NCBI GenBank assembly: GCA_945882415.1
Contig: CAMCWC010000017.1
Location: forward strand, 1 to 54,496
Source of the DNA: Chthonomonas calidirosea
GTDB taxonomy: Bacteria; Armatimonadota; Fimbriimonadia; Fimbriimonadales; Fimbriimonadaceae
DNA: 54,496 nt
Reading direction: 5' to 3'
The position numbers were made by a program, and so were the translations under genes. The notes beneath the pieces were generated by a model that ran no database searches, was not told the DNA's origin, and saw only the letters and a list, made by a program, of their open reading frames with translations. How positions within the stretch are numbered: the stretch's first letter is position 1; every line of letters starts with the position of its first letter. Shown here one piece after another: positions 1 through 9,127 of this stretch.

Positions 1-1209
<1,209 letters not shown>

Positions 1210-1218
1210 CTATACGAA

Positions 1219-1929
1219 ATGGCACTGGCGCTCAACAAAGAAAATTACGTGTTACACCGGTTACATTCGTTGACCGGCATCGTTCCGGTCGGCTACTACA
1301 TGGCTCAGCACCTTACGCTGAACACGTTCTCCGTGGCCGGTCCCGCAGCTTTTGATGGTCTGATTGGCTTCTTCGAAGGCATGCCAAAGCACATTCTGCT
1401 TGCCTTGGAAGTCGTGGCGATTTGGTTGCCGCTGATCTTCCACGCCGTTTACGGTCTGTTTATCGCCGGTCGCGCGCAGAGCAACTTCATCGGCACCAAG
1501 TACGGATTCTCCGAGAACCGTATGTACTGGTTACAGCGGGTGAGCGGCATCTACCTGTTCTTCGCGCTGATCATTCACGTTTCGATGACGACGGTTCGGA
1601 AGTACGCGACGGGTGATCCCGAGATCATCAAGTACGCGGCTTGGCAGGAAAAGCTGACTTCTTACGGCGGAGTTTGGATGATCTTCTATCTGGTTCTGGT
1701 CTTGACCGCAAGCTATCACCTGGCTTACGGCATCTGGAACTTCTGCGTCCGATGGGGCATCACGATTTCCGACAAGGCTCAGGTCCGAGTTCAGAAATTT
1801 TCGCTCGGCGCGTTTGTGCTCTTGACCCTTATGGGCTGGTCGGCGCTTGCTGGCTTCCTGATCCACAAGCCAGAAGCCAAGAAGGCTGAGTCTGTTCAGG
1901 CCATGATCGTTCGCCCGCAGTCCTTCTAA
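1219..1929 (+). CDS. sdhC: Succinate dehydrogenase/fumarate reductase cytochrome b subunit (b558 family)
   Basis: This 236-residue membrane protein resembles the single-chain dihaem cytochrome b subunit of class B succinate:quinone oxidoreductases (Bacillus SdhC type). It anchors the SdhAB catalytic subunits and passes electrons to quinone. About five hydrophobic segments are visible. Histidines sit in the pattern expected for haem ligation: HRLHSLTG near residue 15, FHAVYGLF near 75, LIIHVSMTT near 115 and SYHLAYGIW near 170. The Arg/His-rich N-terminus before the first helix is typical. sdhA and sdhB are not next to it; the neighbours are divergent eno and a convergent E1 gene, so the catalytic subunits must be encoded elsewhere. 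A perfect terminator hairpin follows the stop. Confidence 0.85.
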   Translation: MALALNKENYVLHRLHSLTGIVPVGYYMAQHLTLNTFSVAGPAAFDGLIGFFEGMPKHILLALEVVAIWLPLIFHAVYGLFIAGRAQSNFIGTKYGFSENRMYWLQRVSGIYLFFALIIHVSMTTVRKYATGDPEIIKYAAWQEKLTSYGGVWMIFYLVLVLTASYHLAYGIWNFCVRWGITISDKAQVRVQKFSLGAFVLLTLMGWSALAGFLIHKPEAKKAESVQAMIVRPQSF

Positions 1930-1940
1930 GCTCGCGTTCT

Positions 1941-1971
1941 TAAGGGTGAGGTCCTGTGGACCTCACCCTTA
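1941..1971. terminator. Bidirectional terminator between sdhC and the E1 gene
   Basis: A perfect 14-bp inverted repeat (1941-1954 with 1958-1971) with a 3-base TGT loop lies between two convergent genes. Its right arm contains the stop codon of the E1 gene (1969-1971). The palindrome and convergent layout suggest it ends transcription from both sides. The T-tract is weak on both strands. Confidence 0.75.
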
Positions 1972-3930
1972 TTCCATTACGGTCGCGATTGCTTCCAGAA
2001 CATTGCCGAGATCCGGCAGGGCAGCGTATTCAAAGATCGGGTTGTAGCCGATGTGAACATCCGGTCGAGCCACCAACTGTGGTGGCGACAAGAAGAGGTT
2101 CCAACGCTCTGGAATTCGGGTCATTTCCGCGATGACGGCTTGTCCAACGCCGCACGTGATGTTGTCCTCGTGAAGGACTACCAGGCGACCGGTTTTCTCA
2201 ACGGACTTGGTGATCGTGTCGTAGTCGATCGGTTGCAGGCTACGCAGGTCGATTACTTCAATGCTCGCGGACGACTTCGCAGCGGCTTCTTCAGCGAGCT
2301 CAACGCAGTTGCCGAAAGTGACCAGCGTCACGTCGGTGCCTTCACGCACGATCCGAGCGGAGCCGAACGGAACTGCCTCAACCTGGCTAATCGCCACCGG
2401 CTTTCGGAAGACGTGTTTCGGAATCAGAACGAAGTGTGGATCGTCGCCGTGAATAGCAGACCAGATGAGGCCAGCCGCATCCTGCGGGGTGCTCGGAACG
2501 GCGACCTTTAGGCCCGGAGTGTGCAAGAGGTAGCTTTCATTCGCCTGGCTGTGCCACAGCGAGCCGCCGGGCAGGTAGGCGCCGTACGGCGTGTAGATCA
2601 CCATCGGGCACTTCCAGTCCCCGTTGGAGCGCCAGCGCAGGGTGCTCATGTTCGTGGTGATCTGGTTCCAGCCAGGGGCCATGAAGTCGACAAACTGGAG
2701 TTCGAAGACCGGTAGCCAGCCGTAGGCGGACATTCCGACCGCGACGCCCATGATCGTGGCTTCGGCGAGCGGGGAGTTGAAAACTTGATGTGGGAACGAC
2801 TCGCTGAGGCCCTTGGTCAGGCCGAACACGCCACCTTTCGGATCTTCAATGTCTTGACCAAAGAAGACCACTTTGCGATTGGCCTCTAGGGCAGCGCGGA
2901 AGGTGGTGTTCATTGCCTGGACCATCGTGGTTCGATCGGTCGGCTCAATTGGCGGAGCGGGGCTCGGATTCACGGTGCCGTAGCTGTGATCGAGCACGGT
3001 AGACGCACTTGGATCGGGCTGCTTCTCGGCGCGAAGATAGTCTTGATCGACGCTTGCGACCACTTCATCCTGAATGGCTTGCCACGTTTCTTGGTCGAGT
3101 TCGCCAGCCAGGATGAGTTCTTCGGCAAGAAGACGAATCGGGTCTCGCAACGCCATCTCTTCGATCTCGGCGAGATCGCGATAGATGCGGTGATCGTCGG
3201 AGGAGGTGTGAGACGAGAGTCGGTCGAGATCGGCCCAGATCACGGTCGGACCATCTCCTCGGCGTGCACGATCAATGGCTGGCCCAAAGGCGTCCATGAC
3301 TCGGTCAGGATGTCGAGCATCGACCTTGACCACATGCTCGTCGCTGAGCATTTCCAGGTGGAACGGAAGGAACTTCGCGGTCGGAGTGGAAATACCGTAC
3401 TTGTTGTCCTCGACCACGAAAACCACGGGGAGCTTTTCTTGCAGGGCAAAGGCGACGGCTTCGAAGAACTCTCCCTGGCGGGCGGCCGCGTCTCCAACGG
3501 AGGCCACGCAGACGCTGTCCTTACCATCCATTTTCATGGCCCAGGCGGTTCCGCAGGCGGGGAGCAAACTGCCTCCGGTGGGAGTACAGACGCTAAAAAC
3601 GTTGTGGGCACGGCTGGAATAGTGGCCGGGCATTTGCCGTCCACCAGAGCTACTTTCGGCTTTTGCTAGGTACGCGAGCGCCAACTCGTAGTTGGAGAGC
3701 CCTCGAGCCAGCATGAGGGCGCGGTCGCGGTAGTACGGGAAGATGTAGTCATCCTCTCGAAGCAAATAGGCAACGGAGCCAAGGGCTTCGTGACCCATGC
3801 CGCTGACCTGGAACCAGCCCTTACTTTGGCGGAGAAGAATGCCTTCACGGCGATCGCCTTCTCGACTTAGGAGCATTAAACGGAGGAAATCTAGCTTCGA
3901 GTAGGCGCGATTCGCTGATGGTTCAGACAT
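1969..3930 (-). CDS. 2-oxoacid dehydrogenase E1 component, alpha-beta fusion (branched-chain type)
   Basis: This 653-residue protein joins the alpha and beta chains of a thiamine-diphosphate-dependent 2-oxoacid dehydrogenase E1, which decarboxylates a 2-oxoacid and acylates the lipoyl group of E2. Residues ~40-310 are E1 alpha, with the ThDP/Mg motif from Gly146-Asp147 to Asn176 (ends EDNKYGIS). Residues ~335-653 are the transketolase-like E1 beta domain (FFGQDIEDPKGGVFGLTKG). The loop SSHTSSDDHRIYR near residue 240 resembles the branched-chain E1 alpha loop more than the pyruvate one, so branched-chain 2-oxoacids are the likelier substrate. ATG 3930 follows AGGA at a 9-base spacing. No E2 or E3 gene is nearby. 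Fused forms occur in several bacterial phyla. Confidence 0.85.
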   Translation of the reverse strand: MSEPSANRAYSKLDFLRLMLLSREGDRREGILLRQSKGWFQVSGMGHEALGSVAYLLREDDYIFPYYRDRALMLARGLSNYELALAYLAKAESSSGGRQMPGHYSSRAHNVFSVCTPTGGSLLPACGTAWAMKMDGKDSVCVASVGDAAARQGEFFEAVAFALQEKLPVVFVVEDNKYGISTPTAKFLPFHLEMLSDEHVVKVDARHPDRVMDAFGPAIDRARRGDGPTVIWADLDRLSSHTSSDDHRIYRDLAEIEEMALRDPIRLLAEELILAGELDQETWQAIQDEVVASVDQDYLRAEKQPDPSASTVLDHSYGTVNPSPAPPIEPTDRTTMVQAMNTTFRAALEANRKVVFFGQDIEDPKGGVFGLTKGLSESFPHQVFNSPLAEATIMGVAVGMSAYGWLPVFELQFVDFMAPGWNQITTNMSTLRWRSNGDWKCPMVIYTPYGAYLPGGSLWHSQANESYLLHTPGLKVAVPSTPQDAAGLIWSAIHGDDPHFVLIPKHVFRKPVAISQVEAVPFGSARIVREGTDVTLVTFGNCVELAEEAAAKSSASIEVIDLRSLQPIDYDTITKSVEKTGRLVVLHEDNITCGVGQAVIAEMTRIPERWNLFLSPPQLVARPDVHIGYNPIFEYAALPDLGNVLEAIATVME

Positions 3931-3944
3931 GCGTTTTTTCCTGG

Positions 3945-3990
3945 GTCAATCTTCATTGACAACCCAAACTCAAGGCTTCCGCCCGGAAGC
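3945..3990 (-). promoter_or_regulatory. Two tandem hairpins in the E1 leader
   Basis: The E1 leader holds two perfect 6-bp hairpins: GTCAAT/ATTGAC with a 4-base loop (3945-3960) just before the Shine-Dalgarno, and GCTTCC/GGAAGC with a 4-base loop (3975-3990). They lie between a TATACT hexamer and the start codon. They could affect translation or be incidental; no known riboswitch is recognised. Confidence 0.3.
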
Positions 3991-3993
3991 TGA

Positions 3994-3999
3994 AGTATA
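3994..3999 (-). promoter_or_regulatory. Candidate -10 TATACT for the E1 gene
   Basis: A consensus-like TATACT on the minus strand would start an E1 mRNA with a leader of about 55 bases, a length that fits the Shine-Dalgarno seen before ATG 3930. Confidence 0.45.
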
Positions 4000-4009
4000 C
4001 CGACGGCAC

Positions 4010-4049
4010 AAAAAAAGAGACGCCCAAGCCAGGACTGGCTTGGGCGTCT
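4010..4049 (-). terminator. Intrinsic terminator of the subtilase gene
   Basis: A perfect 14-bp inverted repeat (4018-4031 with 4036-4049, 4-base loop) is followed on the minus strand by CTTTTTTT (A-run 4010-4016 on the plus strand). It begins about 14 bases after the subtilase stop codon and separates that gene from the E1 gene. Confidence 0.9.
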
Positions 4050-4062
4050 GAGCGGAGTTACC

Positions 4063-7005
4063 TTAGTTGGTTACGACGATCGGAATGTTCGTGCTTGCTG
4101 CGCCGAACGTGCCGCCCGAGTACATTTGCCACTGGAAGTTGTAGGTTCCAGCCGTGTTCGGTGCGGTGATGTTGAAGGTGAAGGTCTTCTCGGCGTCCGG
4201 AGCAATGGTCTCTCCAGCGCCTAGAGGGACGCTCTTGACTCCCCATCGCGTGTTGCCAAGGGTGTTCTGCGAGATGAGCGAGTAACCGCTTCCCCATGTG
4301 AACGCACCGGTGTTTCGCATGCGTACCGTGACGGACTGGGTTGTTCCCTTGACCATCGTGGTTGGAGCCGTTTGCGAGACAAACGAACTGTTTCTAGGGG
4401 TTCGGACGGTGACGGCTACGTTTGGCGTGAGGTCACCAAAGTCCTCAACTCCGAGTCGTCGCATTCTCCACTGCATGTTGTAGGTTCCGGGCGTGCTTGG
4501 CGCTTGGACCTTGAAGTACCACTGCTTGAGTCCACCTGGATTGATCGTTTCCGTTGGACCCATCTGAACGTTCGAGATGCCCCAGGTTGTGTTGTTGTAC
4601 GGGTTCTGCGAGATCAATCGATAGAGGTCGAAGGTCCAAGGTCGCGAACCGGTGTTGAAGTACCGAATCAGAACTTCGTACTTCGTTCCCGCGCCCATCA
4701 TGGTTGGGATCGACTGCTCGAAGAATCCGGCATTGTTGCCGTCGATGACGTTGACCGGAACGTTAGTCGTGAATTCGCCAAAGCTAGCGACTGGAGCCGA
4801 TCGTCGGCGCATTCGCCATTGGAAGTTGTAGGTTCCGGCGGTGGCTGGAGCCGTTGCGGTGAAGGTGAAGGTTCGAGACGCTCCTGGAGGAACGGTCTCA
4901 CCCGTGCTCAGGTCGCGTCGGTTGGTACCGAAGTTCGAGTTGCTGAAAGGATTCTCGGAAACGAGCGAGAACAAGTCCGCCTGTGACCAAGTGGTCGTTC
5001 CGCTGTTTCGAACGGTGACGGAGACCGAGTACGGTCGTCCGAGGTACATCGTGGTAGGAACGCTCTGGCTGATGAACTGGGCATCGTTTACCGGTGTGCC
5101 AGCGATCAACTCACCTTGTCGCATCGTAACGTTGTAGTTGGTCCACGTACCGGTGTCTCCGACGAAGTAGTCGCGAAGTTCGATAGTCCAAGTTCCGGCT
5201 GGGTTCTCTCCCCAGAATGCGTTTGTGCTGAACGTCCAGTTGAGGTTGTCGTTTCCGTCGCTACCAACTCGGGAGATCAAGCGCGACTTCAGTCCGCTCG
5301 GCGAGGTGATGTATGCCTCAATGTCGCCTCGGAAGGTGTGCGTGAGGTTGAGCGAAACCTGAACTTCTTCAAGCTTCGCAGTTGAGTTGATGCTGAAAGT
5401 GCGAGAGACGATTCCCGGCGAGGTGGTGTCCACCGTTGCATCTGGAATCGCGGCGTTAACCGTCGTGACGCCAGTGGTCGTCGTTGCCAGCGCTGTGACT
5501 CCGGAATACAGTGGAGCGTTCGTGATGAGCTTCTGCACGTTGATGTTGCCGAAGCCGAAGTTCGGGTTGAACTTGAGGCCAGCTCCGTTGGTTTTCCAAC
5601 CGCCGTCACTGCTGAAGCTGGTATCCCCAACATTCACTTGATCGCTGAAACGGGCAAGGAGGTGCTTAGCGAACCGGGTGTTCAGTGCCGGTTGAACTTG
5701 CTTAACCAGACCCAGAACGCCAGCAACTAGCGGGCTGGAGGAAGACGTTCCACCAAAGACACTGGTGTAGTTGGTGTTTGGTAGCGTATCGAACGATGGG
5801 TTGTAGCCCGGAGCACCGGTTCGGTCGACCGTCATGATGCCGGTCGAATCTGAGCTAGGCGCGGTGATGAAGACCGACGAGCCGAAGCTGCTGTAGCTCG
5901 TGAAAGTTCCGCCATCGTTCAAAGCGGCGACTACGATCGCGTTCGGATCGGACTGCAACTGTGCCCGGGCGGTGTCCTGCATGGTGGAACCGCGGGAGTT
6001 GCCTGCAGAGAAGCAGTGGATCGTGCCGTCGGCGGTGGAGGTCGCGAGGGCCGCGGCTTCGGCCGTCGCAGCTAGAAAGCTTGCGGTGTAGCCGTAAGAG
6101 TGGTTCTTAATCTTGATCTGCTTGTTGGCCCCGCTTGAGCGGTGACTGGTTGCCGACGAGAACATGGTTGTCGTTCCGGAGACAAAGTCGCAGCGCAAAC
6201 CAGCCAGCGTGGCGAAAGGTGCGATTCCGGTGACGCCGATGCCGTTTCCGCCTCGGGCGCCAATGACGCCGGAGACCGCGGTTCCGTGGTCGTCATCCGA
6301 GTAGACCGGGGTTGGGTCGCCATCGCTCTGCCCGAAGTCGAATGAGTCGGCAGCGGAGTAGTTGGTTACGAGATCTTCGTGAGTTCGCTCAAGGCCGTCG
6401 TCAACGATGCCAATCACGACTCCGAGTCCGGTGATGTCGATGTTCCAGGCCGATCCAGCCTTGACGTCGATGTTCGCGCCGCCGTGGTTGTTCGTGTTAA
6501 TCAGGTGCCACTGGCCCTTGAACCCAGCTGGGTTGTTAAAGGCATAGAAAGGATCGTTCGGCGTGAAAGCGTGCTTCGCGCGAGGAATCTTGGTTTCCTG
6601 CACCGCGAGTTCCACGGCGGTGTCCTTCGCCATCGCTTTCAGGATGCTCGGGATCGCGCTTTGAGGCGCGTTGAGGACAACCTGGTTTCCGGGAAAAACG
6701 CGGCTGACGGTTAGGCCGTAGTACGCCGCAAACAGATCGACGTTGACATTAGCTTTCAGCTTTACAGAAATCTGCGGAAGGAAAAGAACGGCCTCTTCTT
6801 GCGAGATCGCGTTCGGATACTTCTTCAGGGCGACCTTGCGAGCGATGTCCGCCCGGCCGTCTCCGGCATATTTGCCTGCGGTGATGATTTGACCTTGGCC
6901 GGCGAACGCCGAACCGCTTGCTCCGATCAACGTGCCGACTACCGCAAGCGCAAGCGCCCCAGTTCGGCTCATTGATGTGAGTTTGAAACGAATGCTCGAT
7001 TTCAT
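4063..7005 (-). CDS. Secreted subtilisin-like (S8) serine protease with P domain and three C-terminal NBR1-Ig-like repeats
   Basis: This 980-residue protein is predicted to be an exported serine protease. A Sec signal peptide spans residues 1-35, with cleavage after AFA. A propeptide-like segment (~40-145) precedes the S8 domain, which has catalytic Asp202 (GIVDDGLERTHED), His240 (DDDHGTAVSG), oxyanion Asn336 (SAGN) and Ser421 (GGTSSSSPLVAG). A proprotein-convertase P-like domain covers ~525-632 (SPSGLKSRLISRVG, NPAGTWTIELRD). Three repeats of ~110 residues follow (from ~640, ~755 and ~870), each with a TW..YsLiSqNp core and ending near GTYNFQWRMRR. They resemble the Ig-like NBR1 domain. Start ATG 7005 is chosen for the signal peptide; the open frame runs upstream to 7203 without adding sense. 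No PEP-CTERM tail is present. A strong terminator follows. Confidence 0.9.
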   Translation of the reverse strand: MKSSIRFKLTSMSRTGALALAVVGTLIGASGSAFAGQGQIITAGKYAGDGRADIARKVALKKYPNAISQEEAVLFLPQISVKLKANVNVDLFAAYYGLTVSRVFPGNQVVLNAPQSAIPSILKAMAKDTAVELAVQETKIPRAKHAFTPNDPFYAFNNPAGFKGQWHLINTNNHGGANIDVKAGSAWNIDITGLGVVIGIVDDGLERTHEDLVTNYSAADSFDFGQSDGDPTPVYSDDDHGTAVSGVIGARGGNGIGVTGIAPFATLAGLRCDFVSGTTTMFSSATSHRSSGANKQIKIKNHSYGYTASFLAATAEAAALATSTADGTIHCFSAGNSRGSTMQDTARAQLQSDPNAIVVAALNDGGTFTSYSSFGSSVFITAPSSDSTGIMTVDRTGAPGYNPSFDTLPNTNYTSVFGGTSSSSPLVAGVLGLVKQVQPALNTRFAKHLLARFSDQVNVGDTSFSSDGGWKTNGAGLKFNPNFGFGNINVQKLITNAPLYSGVTALATTTTGVTTVNAAIPDATVDTTSPGIVSRTFSINSTAKLEEVQVSLNLTHTFRGDIEAYITSPSGLKSRLISRVGSDGNDNLNWTFSTNAFWGENPAGTWTIELRDYFVGDTGTWTNYNVTMRQGELIAGTPVNDAQFISQSVPTTMYLGRPYSVSVTVRNSGTTTWSQADLFSLVSENPFSNSNFGTNRRDLSTGETVPPGASRTFTFTATAPATAGTYNFQWRMRRRSAPVASFGEFTTNVPVNVIDGNNAGFFEQSIPTMMGAGTKYEVLIRYFNTGSRPWTFDLYRLISQNPYNNTTWGISNVQMGPTETINPGGLKQWYFKVQAPSTPGTYNMQWRMRRLGVEDFGDLTPNVAVTVRTPRNSSFVSQTAPTTMVKGTTQSVTVRMRNTGAFTWGSGYSLISQNTLGNTRWGVKSVPLGAGETIAPDAEKTFTFNITAPNTAGTYNFQWQMYSGGTFGAASTNIPIVVTN

Positions 7006-7499
7006 AATTAACTCTAAAGGGCCTAGACGTAGGAACCCCACAACCTCCAACAGGATAGCGGACTTCTCTCGGGACAAGAACGTTCCCAAAACTTTCTGCC
7101 AGGTTTTTTGACTTTTTCTTTCGGCTCTGTCCCATTTTCGCCGGTACCGGCTTCGTCTGAGGCGCCTCACGATTGGATGTGCTTGCAGTTCGTGGCCAAG
7201 CACGGCTCATCGTCGCTCAATCGAGTCGGAACACGTCAGGAAAAGTCTATAGGAAAGCAACTTCAAGTTCGAGGGATCCGGCTCGCTTCGGAAACCTGGG
7301 AAAAGTAAACAATCCCGTGACAATCTCAACTGCGCTAGCCAAAGGGAAACCTGAATTTACGCATCAAATAGTATTTAATAGCGAATGTTGAAATGTAATT
7401 CAAGAGATACCAATCTGGCCGAGACCTGAACGTTAGATCTGCAGAATCTTGAGATGTTGATTGTGATTTGGATGTGCCTAAAGTGCTTCGTGTCGTCAA
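7006..7499. other. Intergenic region upstream of the subtilase gene
   Basis: About 490 bases hold no convincing gene. The leftmost part carries the candidate subtilase promoter. From about 7300 onward the sequence becomes clearly more AT-rich than its surroundings. No terminator hairpin, tRNA or repeat was recognised. Confidence 0.5.
7011..7016 (-). promoter_or_regulatory. Candidate -10 TAGAGT for the subtilase gene
   Basis: TAGAGT on the minus strand ends 5 bases before ATG 7005, with no Shine-Dalgarno in the short gap. This fits a leaderless or near-leaderless start. Confidence 0.4.
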
Positions 7500-7988
7500 C
7501 TAGAAGTCTGAGTACTTCGAATGCTGTGCGTATGACTCCATCCACTCAATCATCTCTTTCGCCGAATGTGTACTCTTACGCAGCGATGCTCGTTCTGAAG
7601 AATCCTGCCAAACATCTTCGCTCGCCCAGCCCATGTAATCCCGGGCGAGTTGCTTGAAGGCACCGATCCATCGAGTTGGCGGGCCATCGAGTTTGACGAG
7701 CTGATACTCGGCAAGCATCAAGTGTTTTGGGTTGAAGAGGCGGTTCCAGATCGGCAGTCGCCCGACTTTACGAATGTTGACCGCCCGGTACCACTGGCCC
7801 GTGCTGTCCCAAAAATACTGCGGAACGGCACCGTTGTCATCGAGAGCGCTGTCGCTCATGACCTTGAGCATTTCTTGCTCCTGGTCCAAGCGAACACCGT
7901 TCCCGATCCGGATTACGGGGAGCGAGAGATCTTCTTGTCGAATCATTTCAGGGACTTTCTCGTGTTGGACATGTTTCTCAGCTGCCAT
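7500..7988 (-). CDS. Protein of unknown function, paralogue of the next gene upstream
   Basis: This 162-residue soluble-looking protein is not recognised. It has no signal peptide or membrane segment and is rich in Trp and charged residues. It aligns along most of its length with the 157-residue product at 8078-8551: shared blocks include LPVxRIG, a D(S/A)AL stretch, YxWD....W..AVNI.K, LM.A.YQL..LD..P..W and ERASL/EARASL. The two genes therefore arose by duplication. ATG 7988 is the start; no clear Shine-Dalgarno is seen. The local sequence is more AT-rich than the flanks, which could mean recent acquisition. Confidence 0.7.
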   Translation of the reverse strand: MAAEKHVQHEKVPEMIRQEDLSLPVIRIGNGVRLDQEQEMLKVMSDSALDDNGAVPQYFWDSTGQWYRAVNIRKVGRLPIWNRLFNPKHLMLAEYQLVKLDGPPTRWIGAFKQLARDYMGWASEDVWQDSSERASLRKSTHSAKEMIEWMESYAQHSKYSDF

Positions 7989-8077
7989 TTGGTAACGATG
8001 AAACTTTATGATACCGATTGCAAATCAAGCAAGAAGTGTCCGATCCAATGTGGTCAGTCCTGCCAGAATTTCGTCGT

Positions 8078-8551
8078 TTATAATCCCTCGAAGGGCCACC
8101 TTGGAGGGATGTAGGTCTTGAGCCACATCACTAACTTTAAGGACGTATCGCATTTGTGAAGGCTCGCTCTTGCCTCGTTTGCCTGGTCTGGCGGATACTC
8201 TACCAACCCCCTCATGTGACTATATGCACGCCGCCATTCGCGAGGTCGTTCATCCAGCAACTGCAATTGATAGTTTGCAATCATTAGGTCGTTTCCGCCC
8301 ATGAACCTGAGCCAGAGCGATGGTCGTTTGATCTTAACAATATTTACCGCCTCGAACCAGCGATCCGAGCCATCCCAGTAATAGTATGTCAAACGAGCTG
8401 GTGAACCATCTTTCGCAGGCAGCGCAGCGTCTCTCATCAGTCGCAAATCGTCCAACGTCTCATCAAACCGAATCGAACCACCTATTCGAAAGACTGGAAG
8501 TGCTAATTCTTCGAGATTAATGATTACCGCTTTCGATTTGTCAGGCTCCAA
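8078..8551 (-). CDS. Protein of unknown function, tandem paralogue
   Basis: This 157-residue protein is homologous to the product of 7500-7988 (shared LPVxRIG, YYYWDGSDRWFEAVNI, LMIANYQLQLLD and EARASLH blocks). No catalytic motif, signal peptide or membrane helix is visible. The start is taken as TTG 8551, preceded by GGGGA at ~8 bases; an upstream ATG in the same area is out of frame. It lies 89 bases upstream of its paralogue in the same orientation, and 30 bases downstream of the small membrane protein gene, so all three may be co-transcribed. Function is unknown. Confidence 0.65.
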   Translation of the reverse strand: MEPDKSKAVIINLEELALPVFRIGGSIRFDETLDDLRLMRDAALPAKDGSPARLTYYYWDGSDRWFEAVNIVKIKRPSLWLRFMGGNDLMIANYQLQLLDERPREWRRAYSHMRGLVEYPPDQANEARASLHKCDTSLKLVMWLKTYIPPRWPFEGL

Positions 8552-8581
8552 TTTCTGTCCCCATTCTTGCGTTTTTCGTTC

Positions 8582-9085
8582 TCATTTCAATTCTGAAGAT
8601 GAGCTTCGACTCTTCTTGGTGCCATCCACGACATCGCCGTTGACGTAAATGGCCCAGCGGTCGGTCGCAGTTCCCGTGGATTCTGTAACTAAGGGGACGG
8701 CTTTAGACGTCAGGTCGCCTTCGAACTTTCCGGCCACGGCTGGGCTCAGGGCGTATTCGATTTGGCCCTTGGCAGCGGTAGCTGGGTTGTCGAATTTGCG
8801 GAGGGCTTCGGCTTCGGACATTCCGTTTGAGGCGATTCTGGGTTTGATGGCGTCTACCCAGCCGTTGGCTTCGGGAAAGATTCCTTCCGACTCGTGGTAG
8901 AGCATCAGCGCGGTTCGCAGGGCTTTGAGGTTTCCAACGCGGTCGGCGGTGTATTCCTCGCGGTCCACGCGGTCAAGGAAGCCGTTCTTAACGAGGTCTC
9001 GAACGACCGGTCCGACCCAGATGATGAGTCCGAAAAGGACAAACAGGACAAAGCCGCACCCGATTCGAACCCACTTATTTTTCAT
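8582..9085 (-). CDS. Membrane-anchored protein of unknown function
   Basis: This 167-residue protein has one N-terminal membrane segment (about residues 7-28, GCGFVLFVLFGLIIWVG) followed by a mostly soluble domain, so it is probably anchored with the domain outside the cytoplasm. The layout, a hydrophobic N-terminus and then NLKALRTALMLYHESEGIFP, resembles pseudopilin or prepilin-like proteins, but a clear prepilin cleavage site (G followed by F-T-L-x-E) is missing. The C-terminal part contains KGQIEYALSP and RWAIYVNGDVVDG. Start ATG 9085 faces the divergent gene at 9128 with only 42 bases between them. No firm family assignment is made. Confidence 0.65.
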   Translation of the reverse strand: MKNKWVRIGCGFVLFVLFGLIIWVGPVVRDLVKNGFLDRVDREEYTADRVGNLKALRTALMLYHESEGIFPEANGWVDAIKPRIASNGMSEAEALRKFDNPATAAKGQIEYALSPAVAGKFEGDLTSKAVPLVTESTGTATDRWAIYVNGDVVDGTKKSRSSSSELK

Positions 9086-9104
9086 CTGCTCTTGCCTGCT
9101 CCCA

Positions 9105-9110
9105 TATACT
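9105..9110 (+). promoter_or_regulatory. Candidate -10 TATACT for the desulfhydrase-like gene
   Basis: A consensus-like TATACT lies in the 42-base divergent spacer, 17 bases before ATG 9128. No good TTGACA-like -35 sits at the usual distance. Confidence 0.4.
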
Positions 9111-9127
9111 GGACACCTCTCGACGCC

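Noticed and set aside
2986-3669. 227-codon plus-strand frame opposite the E1 gene
   Set aside because: Lies fully inside the E1 gene on the other strand and has no recognisable product.
4063-4200. PEP-CTERM-like sorting tail on the subtilase
   Set aside because: The protein ends in PIVVTN after an Ig-like repeat; there is no PEP motif, terminal helix or basic end.
7006-7203. N-terminal extension of the subtilase frame
   Set aside because: The signal peptide begins at ATG 7005; the upstream residues look random and would block export.
8894-9127. N-terminal extension of the desulfhydrase-like frame
   Set aside because: It overlaps the divergent membrane protein gene; the family N-terminus begins at 9128.
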